A DNA stretch of 64,000 nucleotides from Leisingera aquimarina DSM 24565 (GTDB taxonomy: Bacteria; Pseudomonadota; Alphaproteobacteria; Rhodobacterales; Rhodobacteraceae), in assembly GCF_000473165.1 (NCBI RefSeq), contig NZ_KI421504.1, positions 3,572,094 to 3,636,093 of the forward strand. The letters are read 5' to 3'. Numbering within the stretch: the first letter of the stretch is position 1; the number at the start of each line of letters is the position of its first letter. Shown one piece after another: positions 43,899-52,922 of this stretch. The position numbers and the translations under genes are program-made. The notes under the pieces were generated by a model. It was not told where the DNA came from, made no database searches, and was given only the letters and a program-made list of their open reading frames with translations.

Positions 43899-45287
43899 AT
43901 GGCCACCCAGAAACTATACGCCGGCGCCAAGCTGCGCGAAATGCGGCAGCGGCTGGAGCTGACGCAAAAGGATTTTGCGGCCAAGCTGGGGGTCTCCCTG
44001 CCCTATCTGAACCAGATGGAGAACAACAACCGCCCGGTGTCGACCACGGTGGTGCTGGCGCTGGCACAGGAATTCGGCATGGATGTGACCGAGCTGAGCG
44101 CGGGCGACAGCGAGCGGCTGGTCAGCGACATGCGCGAGGCGATGGCGGATCCGGTCTTTGCCGATGACGCGCCGCCGCTGGCGGATCTGCGGCTGACCGC
44201 CTCCAACGCGCCGGCTTTGGCCCGCGCATTTCTGTCGCTGCACCGCGCCTACCGGCAAACCCATGAACGGTTGGCCTCGCTGGATGAGGCGCTGGGGCGG
44301 GAGGATGCGCGCATTCAGGCCAGCCCTTGGGAAGAGGTTCGGGATTTCTTCCACTACTGCGACAACTACATCGATGCGGTGGACCACGCGGCAGAGCATT
44401 TTGCCGCCACCAGCGATATTCGCGCCGCCGCGGTGGCCGAGCTGGAGCGCGGCGGCGTGACCGTGCGCCAGTCCGAAATGGAAGGCTTGCGCAGTTTTGA
44501 TGCGGAGACAGGCGTGCTGTATCTGTCCAACCGCTCAGCACCGCAGACGCAGCTGTTTCAGATGCTGCTGCAGGTGGCGCTGCTGCGCCAGAATGCGCTG
44601 CTGGAAGCGACACTGGATTTTGCAAAGTTCCAGAGCGAAGAGGCCCGCGCCATCGCCAAGATCGGCCTTGCCAACTATTTCGCCGGAGCCGCGCTGATGC
44701 CCTATGGGCGCTTTCTGGAGGCAGCACAGGCCTGCCGTCATGATCTGGAGCTGCTGGCGATCCGCTTTGGCGCCTCGATTGAGCAAATCTCGCACCGGCT
44801 GTCGACCCTGCAGCGGCCCGGCGCCAAGGGGGTGCCGTTCTTTTTCGTGCGGGTTGATCAGGCCGGCACGATCACCAAGCGGCACTCGGCGACGCGGCTG
44901 CAGTTTGCCCGTTTCGGCGGCGCCTGCCCGCTGTGGAACGTGCACCGGGCGTTTGAGACCCCGGGCCGGTTCCTGCGCCAGCTGGCAGAGACGCCGGACG
45001 GGGTGCGCTATATCTCGCTGGCGCGGGATGTGTCGAAACCGGGCGGCTCGTTCGGGTCACCAGTGCGGCGCTATGCGATTGCGCTGGGATGCGAGGTGCG
45101 CCACGCGGATGCGCTGGTCTATGCGGACGGAATGGATGTGAGCCAGGACAGCGCCTATGAGCCAATCGGCATTTCCTGCCGGATCTGCGAGCGCAAGGAC
45201 TGCCACCAGCGCTCGGTTCCGCCGCTGGAGCGGCGGCTGACAATCAACACGGACCAGCGCGGTGTGCTGCCGTATGAGGTGAGCTGA
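43899..45287 (+). CDS. pccR: Short-chain fatty acyl-CoA regulator (PccR/ScfR family)
   Basis: The 462-residue regulator has an XRE-type helix-turn-helix at about residues 9-60 (KLREMRQRLELTQKDFAAKLGVSLPYLNQMENN), a middle domain of the IrrE/ImmA-like ScfR type, and a Cys-rich C-terminus (GISCRICERKDCHQRSVPPLERR), matching the DUF2083 region. PccR of Rhodobacter sphaeroides activates pccB expression in the presence of propionate metabolites; this is the likely orthologue. Usually it is adjacent and divergent to pccB. Here a toxin-like cluster and an MFS gene lie between. Confidence 0.9.
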   Translation: MATQKLYAGAKLREMRQRLELTQKDFAAKLGVSLPYLNQMENNNRPVSTTVVLALAQEFGMDVTELSAGDSERLVSDMREAMADPVFADDAPPLADLRLTASNAPALARAFLSLHRAYRQTHERLASLDEALGREDARIQASPWEEVRDFFHYCDNYIDAVDHAAEHFAATSDIRAAAVAELERGGVTVRQSEMEGLRSFDAETGVLYLSNRSAPQTQLFQMLLQVALLRQNALLEATLDFAKFQSEEARAIAKIGLANYFAGAALMPYGRFLEAAQACRHDLELLAIRFGASIEQISHRLSTLQRPGAKGVPFFFVRVDQAGTITKRHSATRLQFARFGGACPLWNVHRAFETPGRFLRQLAETPDGVRYISLARDVSKPGGSFGSPVRRYAIALGCEVRHADALVYADGMDVSQDSAYEPIGISCRICERKDCHQRSVPPLERRLTINTDQRGVLPYEVS

Positions 45288-45302
45288 GGGCGACTGAAGG
45301 CG

Positions 45303-45346
45303 CAATTTTCTTATGAAGAAAATTGCCAAATATTTTCAGAAAATCC
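45303..45346. repeat. Tandem AT-core hairpins after pccR
   Basis: CAATTTTCTT-ATG-AAGAAAATTG (45303-45325) is a 10-bp hairpin, followed after CC by a shorter ATTTT-CAG-AAAAT (45332-45344). The layout is that of the modules at 10366 and 63115. Position 16 nt past the pccR stop fits a terminator. Confidence 0.7.
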
Positions 45347-45484
45347 TTGGCGCCGGACGCCTGCTCGTGGGATGGCGCCGCTACGCTGGTGGCTGCCGCT
45401 TTATACCAGCAAAGCATATGCGCCAATGCCGCGCCAACGGCTTCGTCCGTGTCTGCCAAGCGGCCAAAGGCATTTACAAGAGAG

Positions 45485-45505
45485 AGGGGTATCGTTGATA
45501 CCCCT
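45485..45505. terminator. Hairpin downstream of ydcH-like gene
   Basis: AGGGGTATC and GATACCCCT form a perfect 9-bp stem with a GTT loop, 27 nt past the minus-strand stop of the DUF465 gene. It is also downstream of pccR on the other strand and may act on both transcripts. Between 45288 and 45531 no gene is seen. Confidence 0.6.
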
Positions 45506-45531
45506 CCTCCTACTCTGACCATTCACAGCCT

Positions 45532-45771
45532 TCACGCCTTCGACAAGATGCTCCAGATCTCGTCCTTCAGCGCGGCCCGTTGTTTGCGCAGGCCGGTTTC
45601 GGCATCAGCACTCACCGGTTCCACGTTGGTTTCCGCCCGGTGCACGGCGCGGTTCACCGCATGGTATTCGTCCGACAGCTTGGCGAAATGGGCATCTGCC
45701 TGTTTCAGCTGACTGATCTGCGCGGCCTTTTCAGGGAATTCTTCGGCCAGTTCATGGGGGGTATTGGACAC
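45532..45771 (-). CDS. YdcH/DUF465-family small protein
   Basis: The 79-residue protein is a single charged helical hairpin with FAKLSDEYHAVNRAVHRAE and LRKQRAALKDEIWSIL, the DUF465 (YdcH) pattern. Function is unknown. Members are small cytosolic coiled coils found across proteobacteria. The start is a GTG at 45771 with AAGGAG 8-13 nt upstream. It lies between the bet operon and pccR, which is also its place in other roseobacters as I recall. Confidence 0.8.
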   Translation of the reverse strand: MSNTPHELAEEFPEKAAQISQLKQADAHFAKLSDEYHAVNRAVHRAETNVEPVSADAETGLRKQRAALKDEIWSILSKA

Positions 45772-45901
45772 CTGCTCGCTCCTTTTCCTAGGGTCGGTTG
45801 CAGGTTATGCCCAGCGCTGCCCCGCCACTTTGACGCGGATCAAAAGATGCGGCGGCCACGCTGATTTTCAGGCCTGATTTCAAGCCGGAATTTCAAAAAA
45901 T

Positions 45902-45937
45902 AAGCCGCCCGCACAACGGGGAGGTGGCGGGCGGCTT
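45902..45937 (-). terminator. Terminator of the bet operon
   Basis: On the minus strand AAGCCGCCCGC and GCGGGCGGCTT form an 11-bp stem followed by TATTTTTTG. It lies 19 nt past the betA stop and closes the betC-B-A unit. Confidence 0.85.
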
Positions 45938-45955
45938 GCTGGCAGCGCAACAGGA

Positions 45956-47611
45956 TCAGCGTTGCGCCTGGCGCCAGTTCGGGTTGAACCACGGTTCTGC
46001 GTTCGAGGACGGCAGGCGGCGGCCCAGAATGTGGTCCGACGCCTTCTCGCCGGTCATGATCGAGGGGCCGTTGAGGTTGCCGTTGGTGATGCGCGGGAAG
46101 ATCGAGCTGTCGGCAACCCGCAGGCCCTCGACACCGATCACCCGGCATTCCGGATCGACCACGGACATCGGATCATCCACGGCGCCCATCTTGCAGGTGC
46201 CGCAGGGGTGATAGGCGCTTTCCACATGCTCGCGAATGAAGCCGTCCAGCTCCTCGTCGGATTGCAGCGCATCGCCGGGCTGGATCTCGTGCTTGAGGAA
46301 GGGCTTCATCGCTTCCTGACCGAAGATCTCACGCGTCAGGCGGATGCATTTGCGGAAGTCGATCCAGTCCTGTTCGGTAGACATGTAGTTGAACAGGATG
46401 TTTGGCGCGTCTTTCGGATCTGCGGAGTTCAGCGTGACTTCGCCGCGCGAACCGGAGCGCATCGGGCCGACATGGGCCTGGAAGCCATGGCCCTCAGCCG
46501 CGGCCTGACCGTCATAGCGGACGGCAATCGGCAGGAAGTGATACATGATATCCGGGTAGTCCACCCCCTTGCCAGACCGGACAAAGGCGGCGCTTTCGAA
46601 CTGGTTCGAGGCGCCAAGGCCGGTCTTGGTGAAAAGCCACTGCGCCCCTACCAGCGCCTTGCCAAACAGGTTCCAGTATTTGAACAAGGTGATCGGCTGT
46701 TTGCAGGCGAACTGGAAATAGAATTCCAGGTGGTCCTGCAGGTTCTGGCCCACGCCGGGGCGGTCGGCAACCACCTCGATGCCGTGTTCGGCCAGATGTT
46801 TCGCCGGGCCGATGCCGGAAAGCATCAGCATCTTGGGGGAATTCAGCGAGGAGGCGGCCAGGATCACTTCGGTATTGGCGCGGATCACTTCAACCTTGCC
46901 GCCGCGTTCAACCTCGACCCCGACGGCGCGGCCGTCCTCGATCACCACTTTGCGGGCGAAGGCGCGGATCAGGTTGCAGTTCTCACGTTTCAGCGCCGGG
47001 CGCAGATAGGCGTTGGCGGCGGACCAGCGCTGACCCTTGTAGACCGTCATCTCCATCGGGCCGAAACCTTCCTGCTGCTCGCCGTTGTAGTCGGAGGTGA
47101 CCGGGTAGCCCGCCTGCGCGCCTGCGTTGACGAAGGCGTCATGCAGCGGGTTGTCGCGGGGACCGCGGGTCACATGCAGCGGGCCGTCGGTGCCGCGCCA
47201 GTCCGGGTCGCCGCCATGGCCGCGGTCATTCCAGGTTTCCATGCGTTTGAAGTACGGCAGCACGTCGGCGTAGGACCAGCCGGCCGCGCCGCTGTCGGCC
47301 CAGTGGTTGTAGTCGCCGGCGTGGCCGCGCACATAGACCATGCCGTTGATCGAGGAGGAGCCGCCGATCACCTTGCCGCGCGGGCAGACCAGCTCGCGTC
47401 CGCCCAGATGCGGCTCGGGCTGGGATTTGTAGCCCCAGTCGTAAAGCGGCATGTTCATCGGGTAGCTGAGCGCGCCCGGCATCTGGATGAACGGCCCGGC
47501 ATCGGTGCCGCCGTGTTCGATCACCAGAACCTTTTTGCCGGCCTCCGACAGCCGGTAGGCCATGGCACAGCCGGCAGACCCGGCCCCGACAATCACATAA
47601 TCCGCGTTCAT
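45956..47611 (-). CDS. betA: Choline dehydrogenase
   Basis: The 551-residue GMC-family flavoprotein oxidises choline to betaine aldehyde at the inner membrane. The FAD-binding start [19 protein letters not shown] (residues 4-22), the GMC signature [19 protein letters not shown] (about 78-96) and the C-terminal [19 protein letters not shown] with the active-site region following it are clear. Length and motifs match BetA of E. coli and Sinorhizobium. It is the last gene of the operon, preceded by a 211-nt gap holding a twin hairpin and followed by a strong terminator. Confidence 0.95.
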   Translation of the reverse strand: MNADYVIVGAGSAGCAMAYRLSEAGKKVLVIEHGGTDAGPFIQMPGALSYPMNMPLYDWGYKSQPEPHLGGRELVCPRGKVIGGSSSINGMVYVRGHAGDYNHWADSGAAGWSYADVLPYFKRMETWNDRGHGGDPDWRGTDGPLHVTRGPRDNPLHDAFVNAGAQAGYPVTSDYNGEQQEGFGPMEMTVYKGQRWSAANAYLRPALKRENCNLIRAFARKVVIEDGRAVGVEVERGGKVEVIRANTEVILAASSLNSPKMLMLSGIGPAKHLAEHGIEVVADRPGVGQNLQDHLEFYFQFACKQPITLFKYWNLFGKALVGAQWLFTKTGLGASNQFESAAFVRSGKGVDYPDIMYHFLPIAVRYDGQAAAEGHGFQAHVGPMRSGSRGEVTLNSADPKDAPNILFNYMSTEQDWIDFRKCIRLTREIFGQEAMKPFLKHEIQPGDALQSDEELDGFIREHVESAYHPCGTCKMGAVDDPMSVVDPECRVIGVEGLRVADSSIFPRITNGNLNGPSIMTGEKASDHILGRRLPSSNAEPWFNPNWRQAQR

Positions 47612-47771
47612 TTCTTCTCTCCATTGCGGATTCGGGTTGGGTCAAGGATGCCTTGGGCACTGCGCCTTGGCGCGGCTTGTCCTTGAGACATCCCGAATCT
47701 GCCTCATCATTGTTCTGGTCTGCTGAGGACGCAAAGCACCCTCAGCAGACCTCTCAGCAAGCCCTTCCCTC

Positions 47772-47822
47772 TTGCCCTTTTGGGCAACGGGGCGGGTGGG
47801 TGGGCGTTGCCCAAAAGGGCAA
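47772..47822 (-). terminator. Twin mirrored hairpins after betB
   Basis: TTGCCCTTTTGGGCAAC (47772-47788) and GTTGCCCAAAAGGGCAA (47806-47822) are perfect inverted copies and each is itself a 6-bp hairpin. Thus the RNA can fold as two small hairpins or as one 17-bp stem. It abuts the betB stop and could reduce read-through into betA or protect the betC-betB message end. Confidence 0.7.
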
Positions 47823-49280
47823 TCAGAACGCCGCTTCGACATCGCCCATGCGGACGTAGACGGATTTCACCTGGCTGAAGTGCTTGATCGCCTCTTTCGA
47901 GTTCTCGCGGCCAACACCGGACGCCTTCACGCCGCCAAACGGCGCCTCAACCGGGGCGTCATTGTAGGAGTTGATGAAACAGCTGCCGGCCTCAAGGTTG
48001 CCGATCACACGGTGGGCGCGGGTGAAATCCTTGGTGAACACGCCAGCGGACAGGCCGAATTCGGTGTCGTTGGCGCGGGCAACGACTTCTTCTTCGGTTT
48101 CGAAGTCCAGAACGGACATCACCGGGCCAAAGATTTCTTCGCGGGCGATGGTCATGTCGTCGGTCACATCGGCGAAAACTGTGGGCTCAATGAAGTAGCC
48201 GTCCATGTCCGCACGGTTGCCGCCGCAGATCAGGCGGGCGCCTTCTTCCTTGCCCTTCTCGACGTAGCCCAGCACGATGTTCATCTGGTTCTCGGTCACC
48301 ATCGGGCCAAAGCTGGTGGCCTCGTCCATCGGGTCGCCCAGGATAGCGTTGCCAGTGCGTTCGGCCAGACGGGCGAGGAATTTTTCCTTGATGCCTTTCT
48401 GCACAAACACGCGGGTACCGTTGGAGCAGACCTGGCCGGAGGAGTAGAAGTTGCCGTTGATGGCGCCGCCGACAGCGTTGTCGATGTCGGCGTCGTCAAA
48501 GATGATCAGCGGCGACTTGCCACCCAGCTCCATGGTGACGTGCTTCATGCCTTCGGCGGCTGCGGCATAAACCTTCTTGCCGGTCGGGACCGAGCCGGTG
48601 AGCGAGACCTTGTCGACGCGCGGATCGGTGACCAGTGCGCCGCCAACCTCGCCCATGCCCTGAACGACGTTGAACACGCCTGCGGGGGCCCCGGCCTCAA
48701 TCAGGATTTCTGCCACTTTCAAGGCGCAGAGCGGTGTGGTCTCGGACGGCTTGAACACCATCGAGTTGCCGCAGGCCAGCGCCGGGGCGCCTTTCCAGCA
48801 GGCAATCTGGGTCGGGTAGTTCCAGGCGCCGATGCCGACGCAAAGGCCTAGCGCTTCGCGCTTGGTGTAGACCCAGTCCTCGCCCAGCGGGATGTGTTCG
48901 CCGGTGAGGGAGGCTGCGAGACCGCCGAAATATTCCAGCGCGTCGGCGCCGGAGGTGGCGTCGGCCACCAGGGTTTCCTGCAGCGGTTTGCCGGTGTCGT
49001 AGGTTTCCAGCACGCTGAGGTCGTGGTTGCGTTCGCGCATGATGTCGGCGGCGCGGCGCAGGATGCGGCCGCGCTCGGTGCCGGTCATTTTCGCCCATGC
49101 TTTCTGGGCTTCTTTCGCGGTGGACAGCGCCAGCTCCACGATCGCCGGGGTGGCGGCGTAGACGGTGGCGATCTGCGCGCCGGTGGCGGCATAGATCACC
49201 GGGATCGGAGTGCCTGCAGTGTCTTCGACGTATTCGCCATTGATGAAATGGCTGGCTTCAGGTTGAGCGGGATGAGTCAT
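47823..49280 (-). CDS. betB: Betaine aldehyde dehydrogenase
   Basis: The 485-residue aldehyde dehydrogenase oxidises betaine aldehyde to glycine betaine with NAD(P)+. The cofactor segment [30 protein letters not shown], the [13 protein letters not shown] turn, [16 protein letters not shown] with the catalytic Glu and the active-site [16 protein letters not shown] with catalytic Cys are all present. The order betC-betB-betA is that of roseobacters and Sinorhizobium. A GGAGG lies in the upstream repeat copy at 49287, so the repeat contributes to its leader. Confidence 0.95.
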   Translation of the reverse strand: MTHPAQPEASHFINGEYVEDTAGTPIPVIYAATGAQIATVYAATPAIVELALSTAKEAQKAWAKMTGTERGRILRRAADIMRERNHDLSVLETYDTGKPLQETLVADATSGADALEYFGGLAASLTGEHIPLGEDWVYTKREALGLCVGIGAWNYPTQIACWKGAPALACGNSMVFKPSETTPLCALKVAEILIEAGAPAGVFNVVQGMGEVGGALVTDPRVDKVSLTGSVPTGKKVYAAAAEGMKHVTMELGGKSPLIIFDDADIDNAVGGAINGNFYSSGQVCSNGTRVFVQKGIKEKFLARLAERTGNAILGDPMDEATSFGPMVTENQMNIVLGYVEKGKEEGARLICGGNRADMDGYFIEPTVFADVTDDMTIAREEIFGPVMSVLDFETEEEVVARANDTEFGLSAGVFTKDFTRAHRVIGNLEAGSCFINSYNDAPVEAPFGGVKASGVGRENSKEAIKHFSQVKSVYVRMGDVEAAF

Positions 49281-49286
49281 GATTTT

Positions 49287-49321
49287 ATGCCTCCGGCGGG
49301 GATATTTTCAGCAAGAGGAAG
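49287..49321 (-). repeat. 35-nt dispersed repeat, copy 2
   Basis: This is the inverted copy of 390-424 with one mismatch. It lies in the gap between betC and betB and provides the GGAGG nearest to the betB start. Confidence 0.75.
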
Positions 49322-49341
49322 ATGCTGAGCGGGTGTGAGGG

Positions 49342-50850
49342 TTATTCACCGCGGGGAAAGCGCTTGCTTTCCTCGAGGGTGTCGAGATTCATGTGGTTGC
49401 GCATGTAGCGCTCGGAGGCCTTTTGCAGCGGCTGGTAGTCCCAGGGGTAGTAGCCGCCCTGGCGCAGGGCCTCGTAGACGACCCAGCGGCGGGCCTGGCT
49501 GGCGCGGACCTCTGCGTCGAAGGTCTCCAGGTTCCAGCGGGCCTCGGATTTGGCGCGCAGGGTTTCCAGCGTGCCAGCATGAGCCGGGTCATCCGCCAGA
49601 TTGGTCAGTTCGTGCGGGTCGGCCTCCAGATCGAACAACTGATCGGGGTCCAGGGCGCAGCGGTTGTACTTCCACTTGCCATAGCGGAGCGACACCAGCG
49701 GCGCATAGGACGCCTCAGCCGCGTATTCCACGGCGACCGGTTCGGTCCGTTCGGTCCCAGTGGCCAGCGGAACCAGGTTCTGGCCGTCGGTCCAGGGTTC
49801 GATTTCAGCCATGCCGACACCGGCCAGCGCGCCCAGCGTCGGGGTCACGTCCAAGGTGGAGACAGGGGTTTCAATCAGGCCCGCAGGCAGGTCCGGCGCC
49901 GAGATCATCAGCGGCACGCGGGAGGAACCGTCATAGAAGCTCATCTTGAACCACAGGCCGCGCTCGCCCAGCATGTCGCCGTGATCGGAGACAAACAGGA
50001 TGACCGCCTCCTGCCGGGTGGTTTCAAGCACGTTCAGGATCTCGCCGATCTTGTCGTCCAGATAGGAGATATTGGCGAAATAGGCGCGGCGGGAGCGTTT
50101 GATGTCCTCTTCGCTGATGTCGAAGCTGCGCCAGTCGTTGGCGTCAAAGATCCGCTGGGCGTGCGGGTCGTGGTCCTCGTATGCCATGGCCGGGACTTCG
50201 GGCAGCAGGTGCTCGCAATCCTCATAGAGATCCCAGTACTTGCGGCGGGCCACATAGGGGTCGTGCGGATGGGTGAAGCTGACGGTCAGCGCCCAGGGAC
50301 GGTCGTCCAGGCCGCGCGACAGCTCATAGAGTTTCGCGGTGGCGTTATAGGCCACCTCGTCGTCATACTCCATCTGGTTGGAGGTTTCGGCGACCCCTGC
50401 CCCGGTGACCGAACCCATGTTGTGATACCACCAGTCGATCCGCTCGCCCGGCTTGCGGTAGTCCGGGGTCCAGCCGAAATCAGCCGGGTAGATGTCGGTG
50501 GTCAGGCGGTCCTCAAACCCGTGCATCTGGTCGGGGCCGACAAAATGCATCTTGCCGCTGAGGCAAGTGTAATAGCCCGCGCGGCGCAAGTGGTGGGCGT
50601 AGGTCGGGATGTCGCTGCGGAATTCAGCCGCGTTGTCATAGACGCCGGTGCGCGACGGCAGCTGGCCGGACATGAAGGAGGCGCGGCCCGGCGCGCACAG
50701 GGGCGACGCAGTATAGGCGTTGGCGAAACGGGTCGAACGCTCCGCCAGTTTCTTGAGGTTCGGAGCATGCAGCCAGTCGGCGGGGCCGTCCGGGAAGAGT
50801 GTCCCATTCAATTGGTCAACCATCAGGATCAGGATATTCGGGGCACTCAT
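49342..50850 (-). CDS. betC: Choline sulfatase
   Basis: The 502-residue sulfatase hydrolyses choline-O-sulfate to choline, feeding the bet pathway. The formylglycine-forming motif C-x-P-x-R is at residues 52-56 (LCAPGRASFMSGQLPSRTG), with Cys52 the residue to be converted. The metal-site VDQLNG (11-16), VSDHGDMLGERGLWFKMSFYDGS and the choline-specific C-terminal region with QARRWVVYEALRQGGYYPWDYQP match the BetC family. It lies after the permease gene and before betB, same strand. Confidence 0.95.
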   Translation of the reverse strand: MSAPNILILMVDQLNGTLFPDGPADWLHAPNLKKLAERSTRFANAYTASPLCAPGRASFMSGQLPSRTGVYDNAAEFRSDIPTYAHHLRRAGYYTCLSGKMHFVGPDQMHGFEDRLTTDIYPADFGWTPDYRKPGERIDWWYHNMGSVTGAGVAETSNQMEYDDEVAYNATAKLYELSRGLDDRPWALTVSFTHPHDPYVARRKYWDLYEDCEHLLPEVPAMAYEDHDPHAQRIFDANDWRSFDISEEDIKRSRRAYFANISYLDDKIGEILNVLETTRQEAVILFVSDHGDMLGERGLWFKMSFYDGSSRVPLMISAPDLPAGLIETPVSTLDVTPTLGALAGVGMAEIEPWTDGQNLVPLATGTERTEPVAVEYAAEASYAPLVSLRYGKWKYNRCALDPDQLFDLEADPHELTNLADDPAHAGTLETLRAKSEARWNLETFDAEVRASQARRWVVYEALRQGGYYPWDYQPLQKASERYMRNHMNLDTLEESKRFPRGE

Positions 50851-50975
50851 CGCGGACCTCCCAGTATAAAGCGATGTTTCTTCGAAAGGCGCCCGGCAGG
50901 CCCTCAGGCACCGCCAGGCAGTTGGTGGCTGGCCCCAACATTCGGGGAAACACGGAACCAGCCGGGAGACCGCCC

Positions 50976-52184
50976 TTAGTGGGCAGTCTTGATCTTTTCA
51001 AAGTCGAGCGTGTTTTCCTCGGGCGAGGCATCAATGCTCATCACTTCGCTGCGCTTGAACAGCACAATGTAGCCAAGGCAGGCGACATAGATGCCGATTA
51101 CCACGGTGCCGATCCATTGGATCTGCAGCCACTGGCTTTGGAAAGCCAGGGTCAGGCCGAAGAGCACAACCGCGTTGCCAACAACGTACGGAATGGTGCC
51201 GAAACGCTTGGCCGACAAGTTCAGGTTGTCGGTGTACAGGCGGATCAGCGAGTCAAAGGAGTTGACCACGAAGATGATGCCCACCGCGACCATGGAGACG
51301 TTGATCAGCAGCGTCGTCTCGATGCTGTTCAGGTGGTAATAGTACAGCACCGAGAACCACACACCCAGCGGGATCGACGGGAAGATCAGCAGTGCTGCCA
51401 GCACCTGCCAGGTGCGCAGGCCGCCGACAAAGCGGGAGGTGAATTGGCCGATCATGATCGACCATGCGAACCACCAGAACAGGTAGAACTCATGATAGTC
51501 GGTCAGCGGCAGGATGAACTTGTGGATGTTGCCGAAGTAGCCGCCGATGTTGGAGGCAGTGTCGGCAAAGGCGCCCAGGCCCATGCCCGCATAGGCCCAC
51601 ATGCCCAGGATCAGTGCCAGGAACAGCGCGGTGGAGCCGACCGACAGGATACGCACGTATTTGATGTCGGTGGAAGAGAAGGCGGCAAACAGGATCACCA
51701 GGAAGGTGATGACATAGAATTCCGGGATCACGCTCTCACCGTCGCCCAGGAACGTGGCGTAATACGGCAGGTAGATCAGGAACAGCGCGCCGGTGAAGGC
51801 GCAGGTCCCGATGATCACAATGTTGTTGATCCATTTCACCAGCGGGATCTCAAAGAACTTCACCCGCGGCTCAACCACGCAGAAGTAGAAGGTGGTGAGG
51901 AAGTAGAAGCCCCAGATCAAAAAGCCCCAAAAGCCGAATTCCAGCGCCAGCGGGTTGGTGAACCCATAGGCGGGTTCTGCCGCGGTGTCGGCATAAAGCG
52001 GGAAGTCCCAGGCCAGCGGGAACATGATCAGGCCGACGTCCAGGCCCGAGGTGAACAGAATTGCGATGAAGGTGAACAAGTGGACCGGGGTCACGCCGAC
52101 ATTGCGGACGTTCCACCACTTGATCACGCAGAACACCACCAGCGCAAAGGCCAGCAGAATCCCGAATGAAATGATTGAAGTCAT
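50976..52184 (-). CDS. BCCT-like permease of the bet operon
   Basis: The 402-residue protein has about 10 hydrophobic segments. The block FYLFWWFAWSIMIGQFTSRFVGGL around residues 233-256 is a clear relative of the BCCT signature (WWxAWSPFVGxFIAR), but the protein is 100-150 residues shorter than standard BCCT carriers and lacks the glycine stretch of helix 3. It is the first gene of the bet operon, so it most likely imports choline or choline-O-sulfate. Roseobacters use a related transporter for choline. The divergent betI promoter lies just upstream. Confidence 0.75.
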   Translation of the reverse strand: MTSIISFGILLAFALVVFCVIKWWNVRNVGVTPVHLFTFIAILFTSGLDVGLIMFPLAWDFPLYADTAAEPAYGFTNPLALEFGFWGFLIWGFYFLTTFYFCVVEPRVKFFEIPLVKWINNIVIIGTCAFTGALFLIYLPYYATFLGDGESVIPEFYVITFLVILFAAFSSTDIKYVRILSVGSTALFLALILGMWAYAGMGLGAFADTASNIGGYFGNIHKFILPLTDYHEFYLFWWFAWSIMIGQFTSRFVGGLRTWQVLAALLIFPSIPLGVWFSVLYYYHLNSIETTLLINVSMVAVGIIFVVNSFDSLIRLYTDNLNLSAKRFGTIPYVVGNAVVLFGLTLAFQSQWLQIQWIGTVVIGIYVACLGYIVLFKRSEVMSIDASPEENTLDFEKIKTAH

Positions 52185-52260
52185 ATGTCCCTCCCATTTC
52201 CAGGCGGTTCCCGCCCTAAGACATGGGACGGGTACATATCACAGCACACTGAAGCGCCAA

Positions 52261-52277
52261 ACAGTTTTTTAAACAGT
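52261..52277. promoter_or_regulatory. Candidate BetI operator
   Basis: ACAGTTTTTTAAACAGT in the 159-nt gap between the permease gene and betI is a near palindrome (arms ACAGTTT and AAACAGT, one mismatch). TetR-type repressors bind such sites in the shared promoter of divergent genes. An AT-rich GATTTAAAATC follows at about 52285. The operator sequence for this BetI is not known to me. Confidence 0.45.
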
Positions 52278-52343
52278 CATTCAAGATTTAAAATCGTGCT
52301 AACAACAGTTGAAACGGCGCCCCAATTGCCGCACAACTTTATC

Positions 52344-52919
52344 ATGAGCAGGAAACGCATCCGGGATATCCGCAACGAAGAGCTGATCGAAGCCACTATC
52401 GTTGCGGTGCATGAACGCGGTTACGGTGTTGTAACCATGGCGGAAATCGCCAGGGAGGCCGGCGCTTCGGCGGCTTCGATAAACTATTATTTCGGCTCCA
52501 AGGAAGGGCTGATGGAAGCCACTATGCTGCATCTTCTAGGCAAGCTGCGGCGGGCAATGGCGGTTGGCTATGCCACCGCACGCACCCCGCGCGACCGGCT
52601 TTATGCAGTGATGGATGCGAATTTTGCCGACGACCTGTTCACCGTGCCCCAGTGCAGTATCTGGATGCAGTTCTGGGCAAATGCCCCCTATTCGCCCCGG
52701 CTGAGCCGTCTGCACCGAATCAACCGCGCCCGGGTGCGCAGCCATGTCCTGGCCGAGTTGCGAGCGCTGCTGCCGGGCGGACAGCTGGAAACCGCCCGCC
52801 AGGCGCTGCAATGCTATATGGACGGGGTCTGGCTGCAGGCCGCGCAGTCGGAAGATCCGCTGAACCCCAAGGCCGCGCGTGCCGCAGCACATCTGGTTGT
52901 GGATCTTGTGATCCCTTAA
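52344..52919 (+). CDS. betI: TetR-family choline-responsive repressor BetI
   Basis: The 191-residue TetR-type protein has an N-terminal helix-turn-helix (EATIVAVHERGYGVVTMAEIAREAGASAASINYYFGSKEGLMEATM, about 12-57) and a BetI-type C-terminal ligand domain with CSIWMQFWANAPYSPRLSRLHRINRARV. BetI represses bet genes until choline binds. The ATG at 52344 starts the conserved RKRIRDIRNEEL. It is divergent from the bet operon. Confidence 0.92.
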   Translation: MSRKRIRDIRNEELIEATIVAVHERGYGVVTMAEIAREAGASAASINYYFGSKEGLMEATMLHLLGKLRRAMAVGYATARTPRDRLYAVMDANFADDLFTVPQCSIWMQFWANAPYSPRLSRLHRINRARVRSHVLAELRALLPGGQLETARQALQCYMDGVWLQAAQSEDPLNPKAARAAAHLVVDLVIP

Positions 52920-52922
52920 GGC

